Source of the DNA: Coprobacillus cateniformis
GTDB taxonomy: Bacteria > Bacillota_I > Bacilli_A > Erysipelotrichales > Coprobacillaceae
Direction of reading: 5' to 3'
Length of the DNA: 64,000 nt
Assembly (NCBI RefSeq): GCF_009767585.1
Contig: NZ_WSNW01000001.1
Coordinates: forward strand, 1,332,090 to 1,396,089
A model generated the notes under the pieces. The model saw nothing but the letters and a program-made list of their open reading frames with translations, was not told the DNA's origin and made no database searches. Position numbers and translations under genes: made by a program. Position 1 is the first letter of the stretch; the number at the start of each line of letters is the position of its first letter. Positions 8,646 to 17,453 of this stretch are shown piece by piece.

Positions 8646-9680
8646 TTACCGAATGACTTTCTTTAGGAGTTTTACTGTTTCTCTTTCAATAATGACTTCT
8701 TTTAAATTCTTGAATCTCTCTTCATATTTTTGTTCTACTACAGAAGTGTCATTTTTTAATATTGCAGCTACTAAATAATCAACCGCATAATGATAAGATA
8801 ATGTTTCATCATTAGAACCCAAAGTACTTAAAGCTGGCGTCACTATTTTTGACTGTAATAAATTTGTTCCACCAATAATAGAGACATCATCTGGAACTTT
8901 AATGCCATGAGCATTTAAACACAACAGACCACCAATTGCTATATCATCATTAGCATAAACAATTGAATCTATATCACCTTGACGAATATATTCTATCATT
9001 GTTTTTGTAACCTCATAACCGGCTTCATAAGTACTTGCTTCTGCATAAAACATTTTATTTTCATCAATACAAATATGGGCATTATCTAATGATTGTAAAT
9101 AATTTTCTAATCTTCTAATTGAGCCTAATGTATCTAAAGCACCTAATACCAATGCAATTTTATGAAATCCATGTGAAATAAAATATTCTGTAATTGTACA
9201 TGTTTTATTAAATTTTGGTAAAGATGTGACATAGTCTCCCTTGATTTCTCTTCCCATGACAACGATTGGAAAGTCAGGTGAAGCGTATTGAAGTATAAAA
9301 TCATCATCAATATTCATTGTATAAATAATGGCACCAGCAGCACGATGCTCAGAAATATATTTTTTAGCTGTATGATCATGTTTTAAATATGTTGTTGTAA
9401 TGAGCAAATCAAAATTATGATAAGCAACTCTTCTTTGAATAAAATCAATCACCTTAGAAAAGAATGGTCTAGATGCGTCTTCAACAACAAGCAAAATAAG
9501 CTGAGAATGTCCTTGTTGTAAATCAACAGCAAGTCCATTCTTCACATATCCTAACTCTTTTGCAGCATTAAGAACGAGAGTTCTTGTTTCTTCTTTAATT
9601 TTAGAATTTCCATTTAAAGCCATGGAAACAGTTGATACTCCTAAATTTAATTTTTTTGCGATATCTTTAATTGTTACCAT
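8646..9680 (-). CDS. LacI family transcriptional regulator
   Basis: 344 residues. N-terminal LacI helix-turn-helix (TIKDIAKKLNLGVSTVSMALNG) and hinge helix, followed by a periplasmic-binding-protein-like effector domain with the usual VYANDDIAIGGL block. It lies 63 bases downstream of a PTS permease gene on the same strand, and the permease promoter carries two perfect TGAAACGTTTCA operators, the type bound by LacI/GalR proteins. It is therefore the likely local repressor, with a sugar or sugar phosphate as inducer. The last codons overlap the TTACCGAATG repeat at the end of the IS110 element, so the C-terminus may have been altered by that insertion. Confidence 0.92.
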   Translation of the reverse strand: MVTIKDIAKKLNLGVSTVSMALNGNSKIKEETRTLVLNAAKELGYVKNGLAVDLQQGHSQLILLVVEDASRPFFSKVIDFIQRRVAYHNFDLLITTTYLKHDHTAKKYISEHRAAGAIIYTMNIDDDFILQYASPDFPIVVMGREIKGDYVTSLPKFNKTCTITEYFISHGFHKIALVLGALDTLGSIRRLENYLQSLDNAHICIDENKMFYAEASTYEAGYEVTKTMIEYIRQGDIDSIVYANDDIAIGGLLCLNAHGIKVPDDVSIIGGTNLLQSKIVTPALSTLGSNDETLSYHYAVDYLVAAILKNDTSVVEQKYEERFKNLKEVIIERETVKLLKKVIR

Positions 9681-9743
9681 ATAATCACCTAATTTCTCTA
9701 GTAATAGTCATTATATCATAACTCTTTTTATTTATCCTCTTTT

Positions 9744-11048
9744 TTATTCATCTATACTTGCATTTTCTTCTTTTAAAAGTTGTTTATCATACATTTTGAC
9801 AAATGGGAAGAGAATCACAACGTCTACAGCAAACATAATCAACCACATGAATATTGTTTTCACGTCTCCTGTTGATAAAAATAGATTTAAAATGCCTGGA
9901 CAAGTAAATGGTAAACTTATATAAATACTTCCCACAATGCCTGAATCCATTAATAAATAGGCAGCGGTACACATAATGACATTACATATCATAATAGGTA
10001 ATGCTAAGAGAACGTTCATAACAATTGGTACACCAAATGTTAATGGTTCATTAATGTTAAATAAATCTGGAACCAACGCAAGTTTACGTAATGACTTTAA
10101 CTGTGCTGATTTTGCGACTAAAAAGAACACTAACATCATAGCTGGATAAGACATCCAGTTCCCAAATATCGTCATAAATGCACCTGCCAAAGGTGTTGGA
10201 GATCCTTGACCAGTCATAATAAATTGCGCATTAATGGCTAAATTAGCAGTTGTAATAGGTGTGAGAACTGATCCAACCAAATTGTTTCCATGAATCCCCA
10301 TAAACCAAAATAAACTCAATAATATACTAATCATAATGACTGATGGTAATGAGCCAGATGCTGATAAAAGTGGTTGAATAATTGCATAAATTAATTTACA
10401 AAGATTTGAATCCATCACATTCAAACTGATAATATTTAAAACTAAGAAAAGTAATGTAGAGATTGTAAATGGAATTAATGCCTCAAAAGGTGCAGAAACA
10501 TTAGGTGGTACTTGCTCTGGTAATTTGATTTTAAAATTTTTCACTTTACAAAATCTATAGATCTCACAAACAACAAATGCAACAATTATTGCATAGAACA
10601 TACCTACACCACCTAAGTTACCACAAGAAATAATAGTTCCTAGTGTTTTATCAGTGAAGGGTGCAGCAGAAGTTAAAAAGAAAATAAATAGTGAACAAAA
10701 TCCAGCTGCTAATTTATCAATTGCATAATCTTTTGCTAATTCATAAGCGACTCCAAAAGCAACATAAACAGCAATAAAGTTAATTGTCAAATTAAATACT
10801 GGCAATAAGACACCACCATTCGCTGTTGCCCAAGCTTTCCATGACAATAAGAAAGAATAAAAGAAATTCGTTGGTTCCAATGTTGATGGTACAGGTGGTT
10901 GTGCTAATAAACAAAAGATACCACCAACAATCATAAACGGAATTGTAAACATCATTGCATTTTTAACAGCAGTTAGATGTTTATTATTATTCAATGCGTT
11001 TGAAATGGGTAATAATAAGTTTGTCAATTTTTCAGTTAATGCTTCCAT
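9744..11048 (-). CDS. PTS sugar transporter subunit IIC, lactose/cellobiose family
   Basis: 434 residues with about ten membrane segments and the family blocks KLPEQVPPNVSAPFEALIPF, FWFMGIHGNNLVGSVL and LFNINEPLTFGVPIVMN. It is an integral membrane channel that moves a (di)saccharide while it is phosphorylated by the cognate IIB/IIA proteins. No IIA, IIB or hydrolase is adjacent, so it must borrow them from elsewhere in the genome. GGGAGG precedes the ATG. It is the first gene of a two-gene operon with the LacI regulator and has a strong promoter flanked by operators. Confidence 0.93.
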   Translation of the reverse strand: MEALTEKLTNLLLPISNALNNNKHLTAVKNAMMFTIPFMIVGGIFCLLAQPPVPSTLEPTNFFYSFLLSWKAWATANGGVLLPVFNLTINFIAVYVAFGVAYELAKDYAIDKLAAGFCSLFIFFLTSAAPFTDKTLGTIISCGNLGGVGMFYAIIVAFVVCEIYRFCKVKNFKIKLPEQVPPNVSAPFEALIPFTISTLLFLVLNIISLNVMDSNLCKLIYAIIQPLLSASGSLPSVIMISILLSLFWFMGIHGNNLVGSVLTPITTANLAINAQFIMTGQGSPTPLAGAFMTIFGNWMSYPAMMLVFFLVAKSAQLKSLRKLALVPDLFNINEPLTFGVPIVMNVLLALPIMICNVIMCTAAYLLMDSGIVGSIYISLPFTCPGILNLFLSTGDVKTIFMWLIMFAVDVVILFPFVKMYDKQLLKEENASIDE

Positions 11049-11070
11049 ATAAATTCCTCCCTAATTATTT

Positions 11071-11137
11071 TGAAACGTTTCACAATTATAATATACACAC
11101 TCTGTAATCGTTTGTCAATTTATTTTGAAACGTTTCA
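11071..11137 (-). promoter_or_regulatory. PTS promoter flanked by two LacI-type operators
   Basis: Minus-strand promoter TTGACA (complement at 11113-11118), 17-bp spacer, TATATT (11090-11095). Perfect 12-bp palindromes TGAAACGTTTCA lie at 11071-11082 (downstream of the start point) and 11126-11137 (upstream of -35), 55 bp apart. This arrangement suits repression by a LacI-family dimer or looping tetramer. The sequence also resembles a catabolite-response element, but lacks the 14-bp cre spacing. Confidence 0.8.
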
Positions 11138-11151
11138 ACATATTTTTAAAA

Positions 11152-11175
11152 AAATAACATCTTTTGATGTTATTT
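11152..11175 (-). terminator. Terminator of the DegV gene
   Basis: Ten-base-pair stem AAATAACATC/GATGTTATTT with a 4-base loop. On the transcript strand it is followed by a run of T. It overlaps the last bases of the DegV gene. Confidence 0.85.
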
Positions 11176-12003
11176 CCTTATCGTTTGAATAGCAATACAC
11201 CCAGGTCCACCTTGAGTAATAAATGCTGGAGATAAATCGTATATTTCAATAGCAACATTTTCAAAGACAGCTCGGATTTGTTCCATTGCTGATTTCGCTT
11301 GTTCAAGCACTCCTGCATGTGAAATATAAATTTTATAATTTTCGTTAATTCCATTATCCTGAAAGTATTTAATAATTTCTTTAATAGCACTTTTGAATGT
11401 TTTTTTCATGGCAAATTTTTCAAGTCTTTTTGCATCCTTAGTTTTTGTCATAATAGGAGTAATACGTAACATACCACCAACAGTTGCAGCCAATGGAGTT
11501 AATCTACCACCTCTTTTTAAGAAACCAAAATCTTGTGGAATTAAAAATGAAACTTCACCTGCAATACTTTTATAGAGTTCTTTCTTGATATCTTCTAATG
11601 AAAGTCCTTCATCCCTTAAACGGACAGCTTTTTCTACTAAATATCTTTGCGGTCCACATAAAGTCATAGAATTCATGACATGTATATGCTCTGGATGATC
11701 CATACTTTCTTTAACTCCCAATGTACTCTGATAAGTTCCAGATAACCCATCTGCCATATTAATGACAAGAAGTTCTTCATCTGGATACTTTTCAAACACT
11801 TCCATTGTCACTCCTATTGCAGGTTGTGATGATGTAGGAACATGTCCTTGTTTCACTATTTCAATAAATTCTGAACTTTGAATGTCCACATATTCTTGAT
11901 AGTTTTTATGATCTACCATAACATTTAGGGGTAATACATCAATACCAATCTTTTTTCCTTCTTCAGGTGAGTATAATGAACCTGTATCTGTAATAATTTT
12001 CAT
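11170..12003 (-). CDS. DegV family fatty-acid-binding protein
   Basis: 277 residues, full family length. It begins MKIITDTGSLYSPEEGKKIG, has the PTSSQPAIG block near residue 60 whose Ser contacts the bound fatty acid carboxylate, and a C-terminal domain ending SPAFITQGGPGCIAIQ. DegV/FakB proteins present exogenous fatty acids to the FakA kinase for incorporation into phospholipids. fakA is not in the window, so the physiological partner is unknown. GAGGAG lies 8 bases upstream of the ATG. Monocistronic, with its own terminator. Confidence 0.9.
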   Translation of the reverse strand: MKIITDTGSLYSPEEGKKIGIDVLPLNVMVDHKNYQEYVDIQSSEFIEIVKQGHVPTSSQPAIGVTMEVFEKYPDEELLVINMADGLSGTYQSTLGVKESMDHPEHIHVMNSMTLCGPQRYLVEKAVRLRDEGLSLEDIKKELYKSIAGEVSFLIPQDFGFLKRGGRLTPLAATVGGMLRITPIMTKTKDAKRLEKFAMKKTFKSAIKEIIKYFQDNGINENYKIYISHAGVLEQAKSAMEQIRAVFENVAIEIYDLSPAFITQGGPGCIAIQTIRK

Positions 12004-12322
12004 AATCTATCTCCTCATATTCTTCCTCTTATGTATACGTTACCAAATCTGTCGGATAATGTCAATATTAATATAGTTTTGATTACTACATAGAGTAGAG
12101 GTAATCCCTTTTAATGATATGTAATTATTAACGTGACTTTAAATAAAAACTTATTATACTTTCACCAATAAATAAGTATACTAGGATATATGATAAGTGA
12201 AGAATCTTATGAGATTGTCAAATATACATTTGTATGAACATAAAAATTATGATTAATATATATATAATATCATATTATTATTTATATTATTTTTGTTGTG
12301 TGTTATTATTTAGATAAGAGAG
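12004..12322. other. Noncoding region between divergent DegV and ABC transporter genes
   Basis: About 320 very AT-rich bases. No gene was seen. A 7-bp inverted repeat, ACTTATT/AATAAGT, lies near 12149-12177 and could be a regulator site for the FtsX/ABC operon, but no convincing promoter hexamers or RNA fold can be assigned. Confidence 0.4.
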
Positions 12323-12331
12323 GTGAATGTT

Positions 12332-13654
12332 ATGTTAACATTTATAAGAAAGGTTTACCATAACAGAAAGAAAGAATATCATTTACTACTTATCATTCTT
12401 ATATTTCTTTCTGCATTTGAGTTTAGTTTTCTGGCAATGTATGATGCTTTTACACATTTTGAGTTTCCGATTGAAACAAGAGCATCACTCAATGCTATAC
12501 CCGCTTTACCTGCATTCATTGCCTTTATTTTGAGTGCTTTTGTCACAAAATATTTCATTATCAATAAAAAACAAGAATTTTCTATTCTCTTATTATCAGG
12601 AAGGTCACCTAAAGATTTATTTACTTACCTTATGATTCAATTTGGAGGTCTCACTGCTATAGCCTTTCTTATTGGAATTGCTTTAGGAAATGGTATTATG
12701 TATATCATTAATTATACATTATCAGGAACATCATCAGTTCAGATGAACTACCAGGTACCGACAGTTATTCTTTATAACTTCTGTTTTGTTATTTTCACAC
12801 TTCTTGTTATTCTTGCAATAAGTGCACATCAATTTGTACGTTTAGACACTGATCTTGCAAAATATGTTTCTCATAAATCTGTTTTAGCTAAACCACCATA
12901 TAAACCTCAAATGAGTGCAATTCATAAAAAGAAGACACCTATTTTTTCAATCATTATTTCCTGTTTTATTGTCTTTTTAACAGTGCAATCGTTATTTCAA
13001 TTAATGAATTCTGATTTATCATTTCAAAATCTCTTAATGTCATTTGTTTATGCATTAGCTGGCATTATTTTAATAGTTAATACAACGATTCCACTTATAT
13101 ATGATTTAATGCATAATTCAATACTATTAAAACACCCTATTTTGATGAATGGTCTATCACATTTCAGTGAATTTTCAAGAGTTATGGCAACATTAATGAA
13201 TTTAAATGTCTGTATTATTCCTATTATTATCTTCTTATTATTTTTCTCATCATATAACCCTGTAGTTGCAGCCATTGTTTTTCCATGTTTTTTGATGACA
13301 ATTATCATGATTGGTTTATGTTTTCTACTCCGATTCACTATATATGATCATGAACAAAGAATGCCATTAGCCACTTATTATGCTATTGGTTATAGTCCCC
13401 AAAAATTAAAATTAATTTTAATCATTAAGAATTTGCTTTTTCTGATATTAGTTATAATTATTCCATTTCTTTTTTTAGGTGAACTCTTATATAAGTCATA
13501 TTTAGAAAATTTATTAAGTATTTCAACAATTATAGGCATTGCTGTTTCTTATTTCTGTATTTATATGGCTATTATGATATATATTTTTATAAAAGAAAGA
13601 ATAACTTTAAAGGAGGTTACGAATAATGTCAAATATCTTAATAGAGGCCAATAA
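12332..13654 (+). CDS. FtsX-like ABC transporter permease
   Basis: 440 residues from the ATG at 12332, which lies 7 bases after GAGAGGTG; a GTG at 12323 is inside the ribosome site. It has roughly eight to ten hydrophobic segments with the MacB/BceB-type arrangement, but is much shorter than BceB (about 650 residues) and has no large extracellular domain. It overlaps the downstream ATPase by 29 bases, so the two make one transporter. Such pairs export or sense cell-wall-active peptides, or drive lipoprotein or hydrolase regulation. No two-component system is adjacent to indicate a substrate. Confidence 0.82.
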   Translation: MLTFIRKVYHNRKKEYHLLLIILIFLSAFEFSFLAMYDAFTHFEFPIETRASLNAIPALPAFIAFILSAFVTKYFIINKKQEFSILLLSGRSPKDLFTYLMIQFGGLTAIAFLIGIALGNGIMYIINYTLSGTSSVQMNYQVPTVILYNFCFVIFTLLVILAISAHQFVRLDTDLAKYVSHKSVLAKPPYKPQMSAIHKKKTPIFSIIISCFIVFLTVQSLFQLMNSDLSFQNLLMSFVYALAGIILIVNTTIPLIYDLMHNSILLKHPILMNGLSHFSEFSRVMATLMNLNVCIIPIIIFLLFFSSYNPVVAAIVFPCFLMTIIMIGLCFLLRFTIYDHEQRMPLATYYAIGYSPQKLKLILIIKNLLFLILVIIIPFLFLGELLYKSYLENLLSISTIIGIAVSYFCIYMAIMIYIFIKERITLKEVTNNVKYLNRGQ

Positions 13655-14966
13655 TATTACAAAGGTTTATGACCCAGATATATTTTTGAAACGTGGTAAA
13701 AATATTTATGCATTAGATAATGTAAATTTTGTTTTAGATGAAGGTGATTTTATTTGTATTATGGGACCTTCTGGTTCTGGAAAAAGCACACTTCTTAATT
13801 GTTTATCTACACTTGATAAAATATCAAGTGGAAGTATCAGAATCATGAACAAGGATATTTCAACACTTAATAAAAATGAATTATGTCAATTTAGATATGA
13901 GTATTTAGGTTTTGTATTTCAGGATCATAATCTCATTTCCTATCTTTCAGTTTTTGACAATATTGCATCACCTGCAATGTTGGCTAAAGAAAATCCAAAA
14001 ACACTTCAAAATAGAGTTGTTGAAATTGCTCGAGACTTAGAAATAGAAGATTTACTTGATAAATTCCCTAATGAATGTTCAGGTGGAGAATGTCAAAGAA
14101 TTGCTATTGCCCGTGCATTAATTAATCAACCTAAAATTCTTGTTTGTGATGAACCAACTGGTAATCTAGACTCCAAGAACTCGCATAAAGTTCTCAAAAT
14201 TTTATCTCATTTAAATCAAACTGGGACAACGATTCTTCTTGTTACTCATGATGCAATGATCGCAAGCTATGCAAAGACAATGATGTATCTTTATGATGGT
14301 GGTATTCAAACAGTCATTCATAAACATCAAGATACTCAGATTGAATTCTTTAAAAATATTAATAGTATTACTACACAAGATAGCTTATTAAAAGAATTTT
14401 CTCAAGATGTTTTGCCAGAAAATGATTTACAAGAAACTTATGAAGAAGATGCAATTCCAGCAATAGCTATTCAGGATACAAAAAAAGAATTTGTTTCTCG
14501 TCAAAGTTTTTATATTATTATAGATGGTCAACCTTATGATAAAGATCGTGAAAGACATAATACACCTCTTCATATCAATGGAACAATTGTGAGATATCGC
14601 AATCAAAAAAATGATGATATCCAATTTGATTTATCTTCAGTACAAGAAATCAGTCTTAATTTAAAAGCACGCTTTGTCAACTTTGGATTATTTAGTCAAT
14701 ATACATTTTCAGTATTGGTTGATCTTAAAACTGCTGAAGGTACGTATTTATGGAAAGCCAAAAATCAGGATGATTTCATAAACATTATTCAATATTTTCA
14801 TCAATTACAGATTCCTATTGATGATCCTAGAAAAATCGAAGAAGCTTACAAGAAATATCCAAAAGAATATGAACGTACTAAATACTTTCAAAGAACTCAT
14901 AAAGATTTAATAAAGTATGGTGAAGCAGAAAGTATTAATGGTGTATCTGCAACTAAATTTAAATAA
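13626..14966 (+). CDS. ABC transporter ATP-binding protein with extra C-terminal domain
   Basis: 446 residues, about twice the usual size of this family. Residues 1-230 are a complete ATPase: Walker A GPSGSGKST (47-55), Q-loop FQDHN, signature CSGGECQR (151-158), Walker B ILVCDEP and H-loop VTHD. Residues 231-446 are an extension with an acidic linker (about 240-285). This is followed by a beta-rich stretch (YIIIDGQ... to ...WKAKNQDDFINIIQYF) that looks like a PH-type fold, then a charged helical tail. AGGAGG lies 9 bases before the ATG. The extension is not part of the normal LolD/MacB/BceA family; its role is unknown, perhaps regulation or binding of a partner. Confidence 0.85.
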   Translation: MSNILIEANNITKVYDPDIFLKRGKNIYALDNVNFVLDEGDFICIMGPSGSGKSTLLNCLSTLDKISSGSIRIMNKDISTLNKNELCQFRYEYLGFVFQDHNLISYLSVFDNIASPAMLAKENPKTLQNRVVEIARDLEIEDLLDKFPNECSGGECQRIAIARALINQPKILVCDEPTGNLDSKNSHKVLKILSHLNQTGTTILLVTHDAMIASYAKTMMYLYDGGIQTVIHKHQDTQIEFFKNINSITTQDSLLKEFSQDVLPENDLQETYEEDAIPAIAIQDTKKEFVSRQSFYIIIDGQPYDKDRERHNTPLHINGTIVRYRNQKNDDIQFDLSSVQEISLNLKARFVNFGLFSQYTFSVLVDLKTAEGTYLWKAKNQDDFINIIQYFHQLQIPIDDPRKIEEAYKKYPKEYERTKYFQRTHKDLIKYGEAESINGVSATKFK

Positions 14967-14976
14967 TACCTTTAGA

Positions 14977-15004
14977 AAAAGACATATTCAATGATATGTC
15001 TTTT
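14977..15004 (+). terminator. Terminator of the FtsX/ABC operon
   Basis: Eleven-base-pair stem AAAAGACATAT/ATATGTCTTTT with a 6-base loop, about 10 bases after the stop codon. Confidence 0.85.
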
Positions 15005-15185
15005 CATATACTAGAGATAAAAATTATCATTAAATGATTTAATCATGTCATTTACTTAATAGCAAGGTTTCTCATAATAATTCAAGCCATGTTACTTAAA
15101 CAATACTATCAACAATATCTTCAAAATTTATAGATTTTTTAGAAACTGCTTCATCACTAAATATCCCTACAGTATCCATAATATT

Positions 15186-16520
15186 TTATTCTGCTTTTAT
15201 TTTCTTCATGACTCTACTGTAACAGATAGCTATAACAACTCCTTTAGCAATACTTGATATAGAAATAGACCACCAAATTCCATTAAGTGCTAAGAAGGTT
15301 GTTGATAAAATCATAACAAGAGGTATTCTTGCCACTGTGAGTACAATGGATACTGAGGAAGGGATAAAGGTTTTTCCAAGCCCATTTAACGCTCCTGCTA
15401 AAGTACTTTCTATACACATAAACAATTGTGAAAAAGCGAGTATTTGTAAATAATCTATACCTAAAGGTATAACATCTTTTTCACTAATAAAAATTTGGAA
15501 TATAAACTGTGGAAATATAAGTAACACAAGCGTTGTAAAAACACCCCATATCATGCAAGTCTTAAGGGCTGAAAAAGTTCCTTTTTTAACTCTTTCTATA
15601 TTTTCTGCACCATAATTTTGTGCCACAAAGGCATTCAATGCATTTCCAAAGCCTTCTGCACTCATCCAAGATATAGATTCTATCTGCGATCCTACCTTTT
15701 GCACTGCAATTGCTACATCCCCATATCCTGCAATGAATCTAGCAATAACCATTGAAATGAAAGTAAAACACATACTTTGTATACCTGTTGGAAATCCTAT
15801 TTTAATAATCTTCATAAATATAGAGGATGTATTTTTTTGCATGACTCTCATCTCATCAAATAGTATTTTATCTTTTTTAGCATAGTATAACATCAATATC
15901 AACACAATTGCCTGGGCAATAACTGTTGCTATAGCAGCTCCCATAACACCCATATGAAGTCCAAATATTAATAATGGATCTAAGACAATATTAATAACCA
16001 ATCCAATAGCAGTCGCAACAAATGGATGATGACTATTTCCAATAGCAGTCATCAAACTTGTAAATATCTGATTAACAAAATTAATAACAACAAACCCACA
16101 AGTAATAATTAGATATATTTCTGCATCTTTAATAACATCAGGTGATGTCAAATGAAAAAATCCTATCATCTGACTATGAAATAATAATGTAATCATTCCA
16201 TAAATAACTCCAAAAATGATTCCTAACTGAATAGTAGCAGAAGCATATTGAGCAGCATCTTTTTTATTCTGTGAGCCAATTGATTGACCAACACGAACTT
16301 GTCCACCCATCTTTGCAAGTGTACTGATACCATTAGATAACCACATATACATCCCAGCACTACCAACAGCAGCAACTGCATTAGCACCGATTCTTCCAAT
16401 CCAAATCATATCTGTTAAATTGTAAGCCATTTGAATTAAGGATGTTCCCATAATTGGTAATGCTAATTTCATTAAGCTTGAAAATATTGGTCCCTCTAAT
16501 AAATTAATCTTCTTCTCCAT
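15186..16520 (-). CDS. MATE family efflux transporter
   Basis: 444 residues with about twelve membrane segments in two similar halves. The N-terminal blocks are typical: PIFSSLMKLALPIMGTSL and ADMIWIG-like YNLTDMIWIGRIGANAVAAVG. It belongs to the DinF/NorM/MepA type, a cation-coupled exporter of drugs or metabolites; the substrate cannot be inferred. GGGAGA precedes the ATG. It lies 40 bases after parB on the same strand, but a terminator hairpin (16540-16561) separates them. A second MATE gene, at 48860, is under MerR control. Confidence 0.92.
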   Translation of the reverse strand: MEKKINLLEGPIFSSLMKLALPIMGTSLIQMAYNLTDMIWIGRIGANAVAAVGSAGMYMWLSNGISTLAKMGGQVRVGQSIGSQNKKDAAQYASATIQLGIIFGVIYGMITLLFHSQMIGFFHLTSPDVIKDAEIYLIITCGFVVINFVNQIFTSLMTAIGNSHHPFVATAIGLVINIVLDPLLIFGLHMGVMGAAIATVIAQAIVLILMLYYAKKDKILFDEMRVMQKNTSSIFMKIIKIGFPTGIQSMCFTFISMVIARFIAGYGDVAIAVQKVGSQIESISWMSAEGFGNALNAFVAQNYGAENIERVKKGTFSALKTCMIWGVFTTLVLLIFPQFIFQIFISEKDVIPLGIDYLQILAFSQLFMCIESTLAGALNGLGKTFIPSSVSIVLTVARIPLVMILSTTFLALNGIWWSISISSIAKGVVIAICYSRVMKKIKAE

Positions 16521-16539
16521 AATATCTCCCTGTAAACAA

Positions 16540-16561
16540 AAAGATAGATACCTCTATCTTT
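16540..16561 (-). terminator. Terminator of the parAB operon
   Basis: Nine-base-pair stem AAAGATAGA/TCTATCTTT with a 4-base loop, followed by TTTGTTT on the transcript strand. The parB stop codon overlaps the stem. Confidence 0.8.
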
Positions 16562-17453
16562 AGTCTTCTTCAATAACTCCCATAATTTCTAATATTCTAT
16601 TTAAATCCTTTGTATCAGAATATTTAATTGTAATCGTATTATCATCTACTTTAATTTTTGTACGATATTTTTTTCTTAATAATCCTTCTACATAAACATA
16701 TTCTTTAGGCTTCTCCTCTTTAGGCTTCGCTTTTCTTGCATCCTGAAGTTTGATACCTTTCACAATATCTTCAACTTCTCTAACAGACAATTCGTTATCA
16801 ATTGCTTTTTGAGCAACTTCTAAAGCTTTCTTTTCATCTATTGTAATCAATGGTTTAATATGACCCATTGTTAATGTACCTTCTAAAACATAATCTTGTA
16901 ACTTTTTAGGCATTTTTAAAAGTCTTACTGTGTTTGCAATATGAGCTCTTGATTTTCCAACACGTTTTGATAATTCTTCTTGTGTCAGCTTCAATTTCTT
17001 CATCATAGACTGATATGCTTGAGCTTCTTCAATTGCATTTAAGTCTTCTCTTTGAATATTTTCTAATAATGCAATCTCCATCATTTGCTGATCCGAAAAA
17101 TCAACTATAATAGCTGGAACTTCCTCTAAACCAACAATAGATGCTGCTCTAAAACGTCTTTCTCCAGCAACAATTTCATAGCCCTGAACAGATTCTTTCA
17201 AAATAATTGGCTGGAAAATTCCATGTTCTTTGATTGAAACAGCTAACTCATTTAACTTTTCTTCATCAAAATGCTTTCTAGGCTGATATGGATTAGGTCT
17301 AATATCTTTTAACTTAACTTCTACCTGGGATAACTGTGGGGCTTTTTTCTCAATAGCACTAATGACTGATTGTAAATCTCCACCTTGTGATGCCTCTCCA
17401 AAAATAGCATCCAATCCTTTTCCTAACTTCTTTGTTTTTTTACTTGCTGGCAT
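16560..17453 (-). CDS. parB: Chromosome-partitioning protein ParB (Spo0J-like)
   Basis: 297 residues. The ParB N-terminal CTPase domain has NPYQPRKHF and the GERRFRAA motif. The central helix-turn-helix (LTQEELSKRVGKSRAHIANTVRLL) binds parS, and a short C-terminal dimerisation domain follows. The start MPASKKTKKLGKGLDAIF is typical of the family. It overlaps parA by 14 bases, so translation is coupled. ParB loads on parS, spreads as a CTP clamp and recruits SMC for origin segregation. No parS-like 16-mer (TGTTTCACGTGAAACA type) was found in the window. Confidence 0.95.
   Translation of the reverse strand: MPASKKTKKLGKGLDAIFGEASQGGDLQSVISAIEKKAPQLSQVEVKLKDIRPNPYQPRKHFDEEKLNELAVSIKEHGIFQPIILKESVQGYEIVAGERRFRAASIVGLEEVPAIIVDFSDQQMMEIALLENIQREDLNAIEEAQAYQSMMKKLKLTQEELSKRVGKSRAHIANTVRLLKMPKKLQDYVLEGTLTMGHIKPLITIDEKKALEVAQKAIDNELSVREVEDIVKGIKLQDARKAKPKEEKPKEYVYVEGLLRKKYRTKIKVDDNTITIKYSDTKDLNRILEIMGVIEED

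Larger units (their letters stand above)
7118..8655 (+). mobile_element. IS110-family insertion sequence, apparently intact
   Basis: About 1.5 kb, with one transposase gene (7270-8541) flanked by noncoding ends. The 10-mer TTACCGAATG occurs at 7118-7127 and again at 8646-8655, 1528 bp apart. That spacing fits an IS110-type element lying between two copies of a short core, as this family has no terminal inverted repeats. The right end (8542-8645) holds a long hairpin, TTTTTTAGAT/ATCTAAAAAA (8589-8623). The element sits between the sulfatase operators and the LacI regulator gene. Its exact boundaries are inferred only from the repeat. Confidence 0.55.

Noticed and set aside
11071..11137. CcpA catabolite-response elements
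   Set aside because: The palindromes are 12 bp (TGAAACGTTTCA), not the 14-bp cre spacing, and a LacI gene is adjacent; joint control cannot be excluded.
15096..15179. A 27-codon minus-strand ORF after the MATE gene
   Set aside because: No ribosome site, no family resemblance and AT-rich composition; possibly a fragment of an old gene but not supported as coding.
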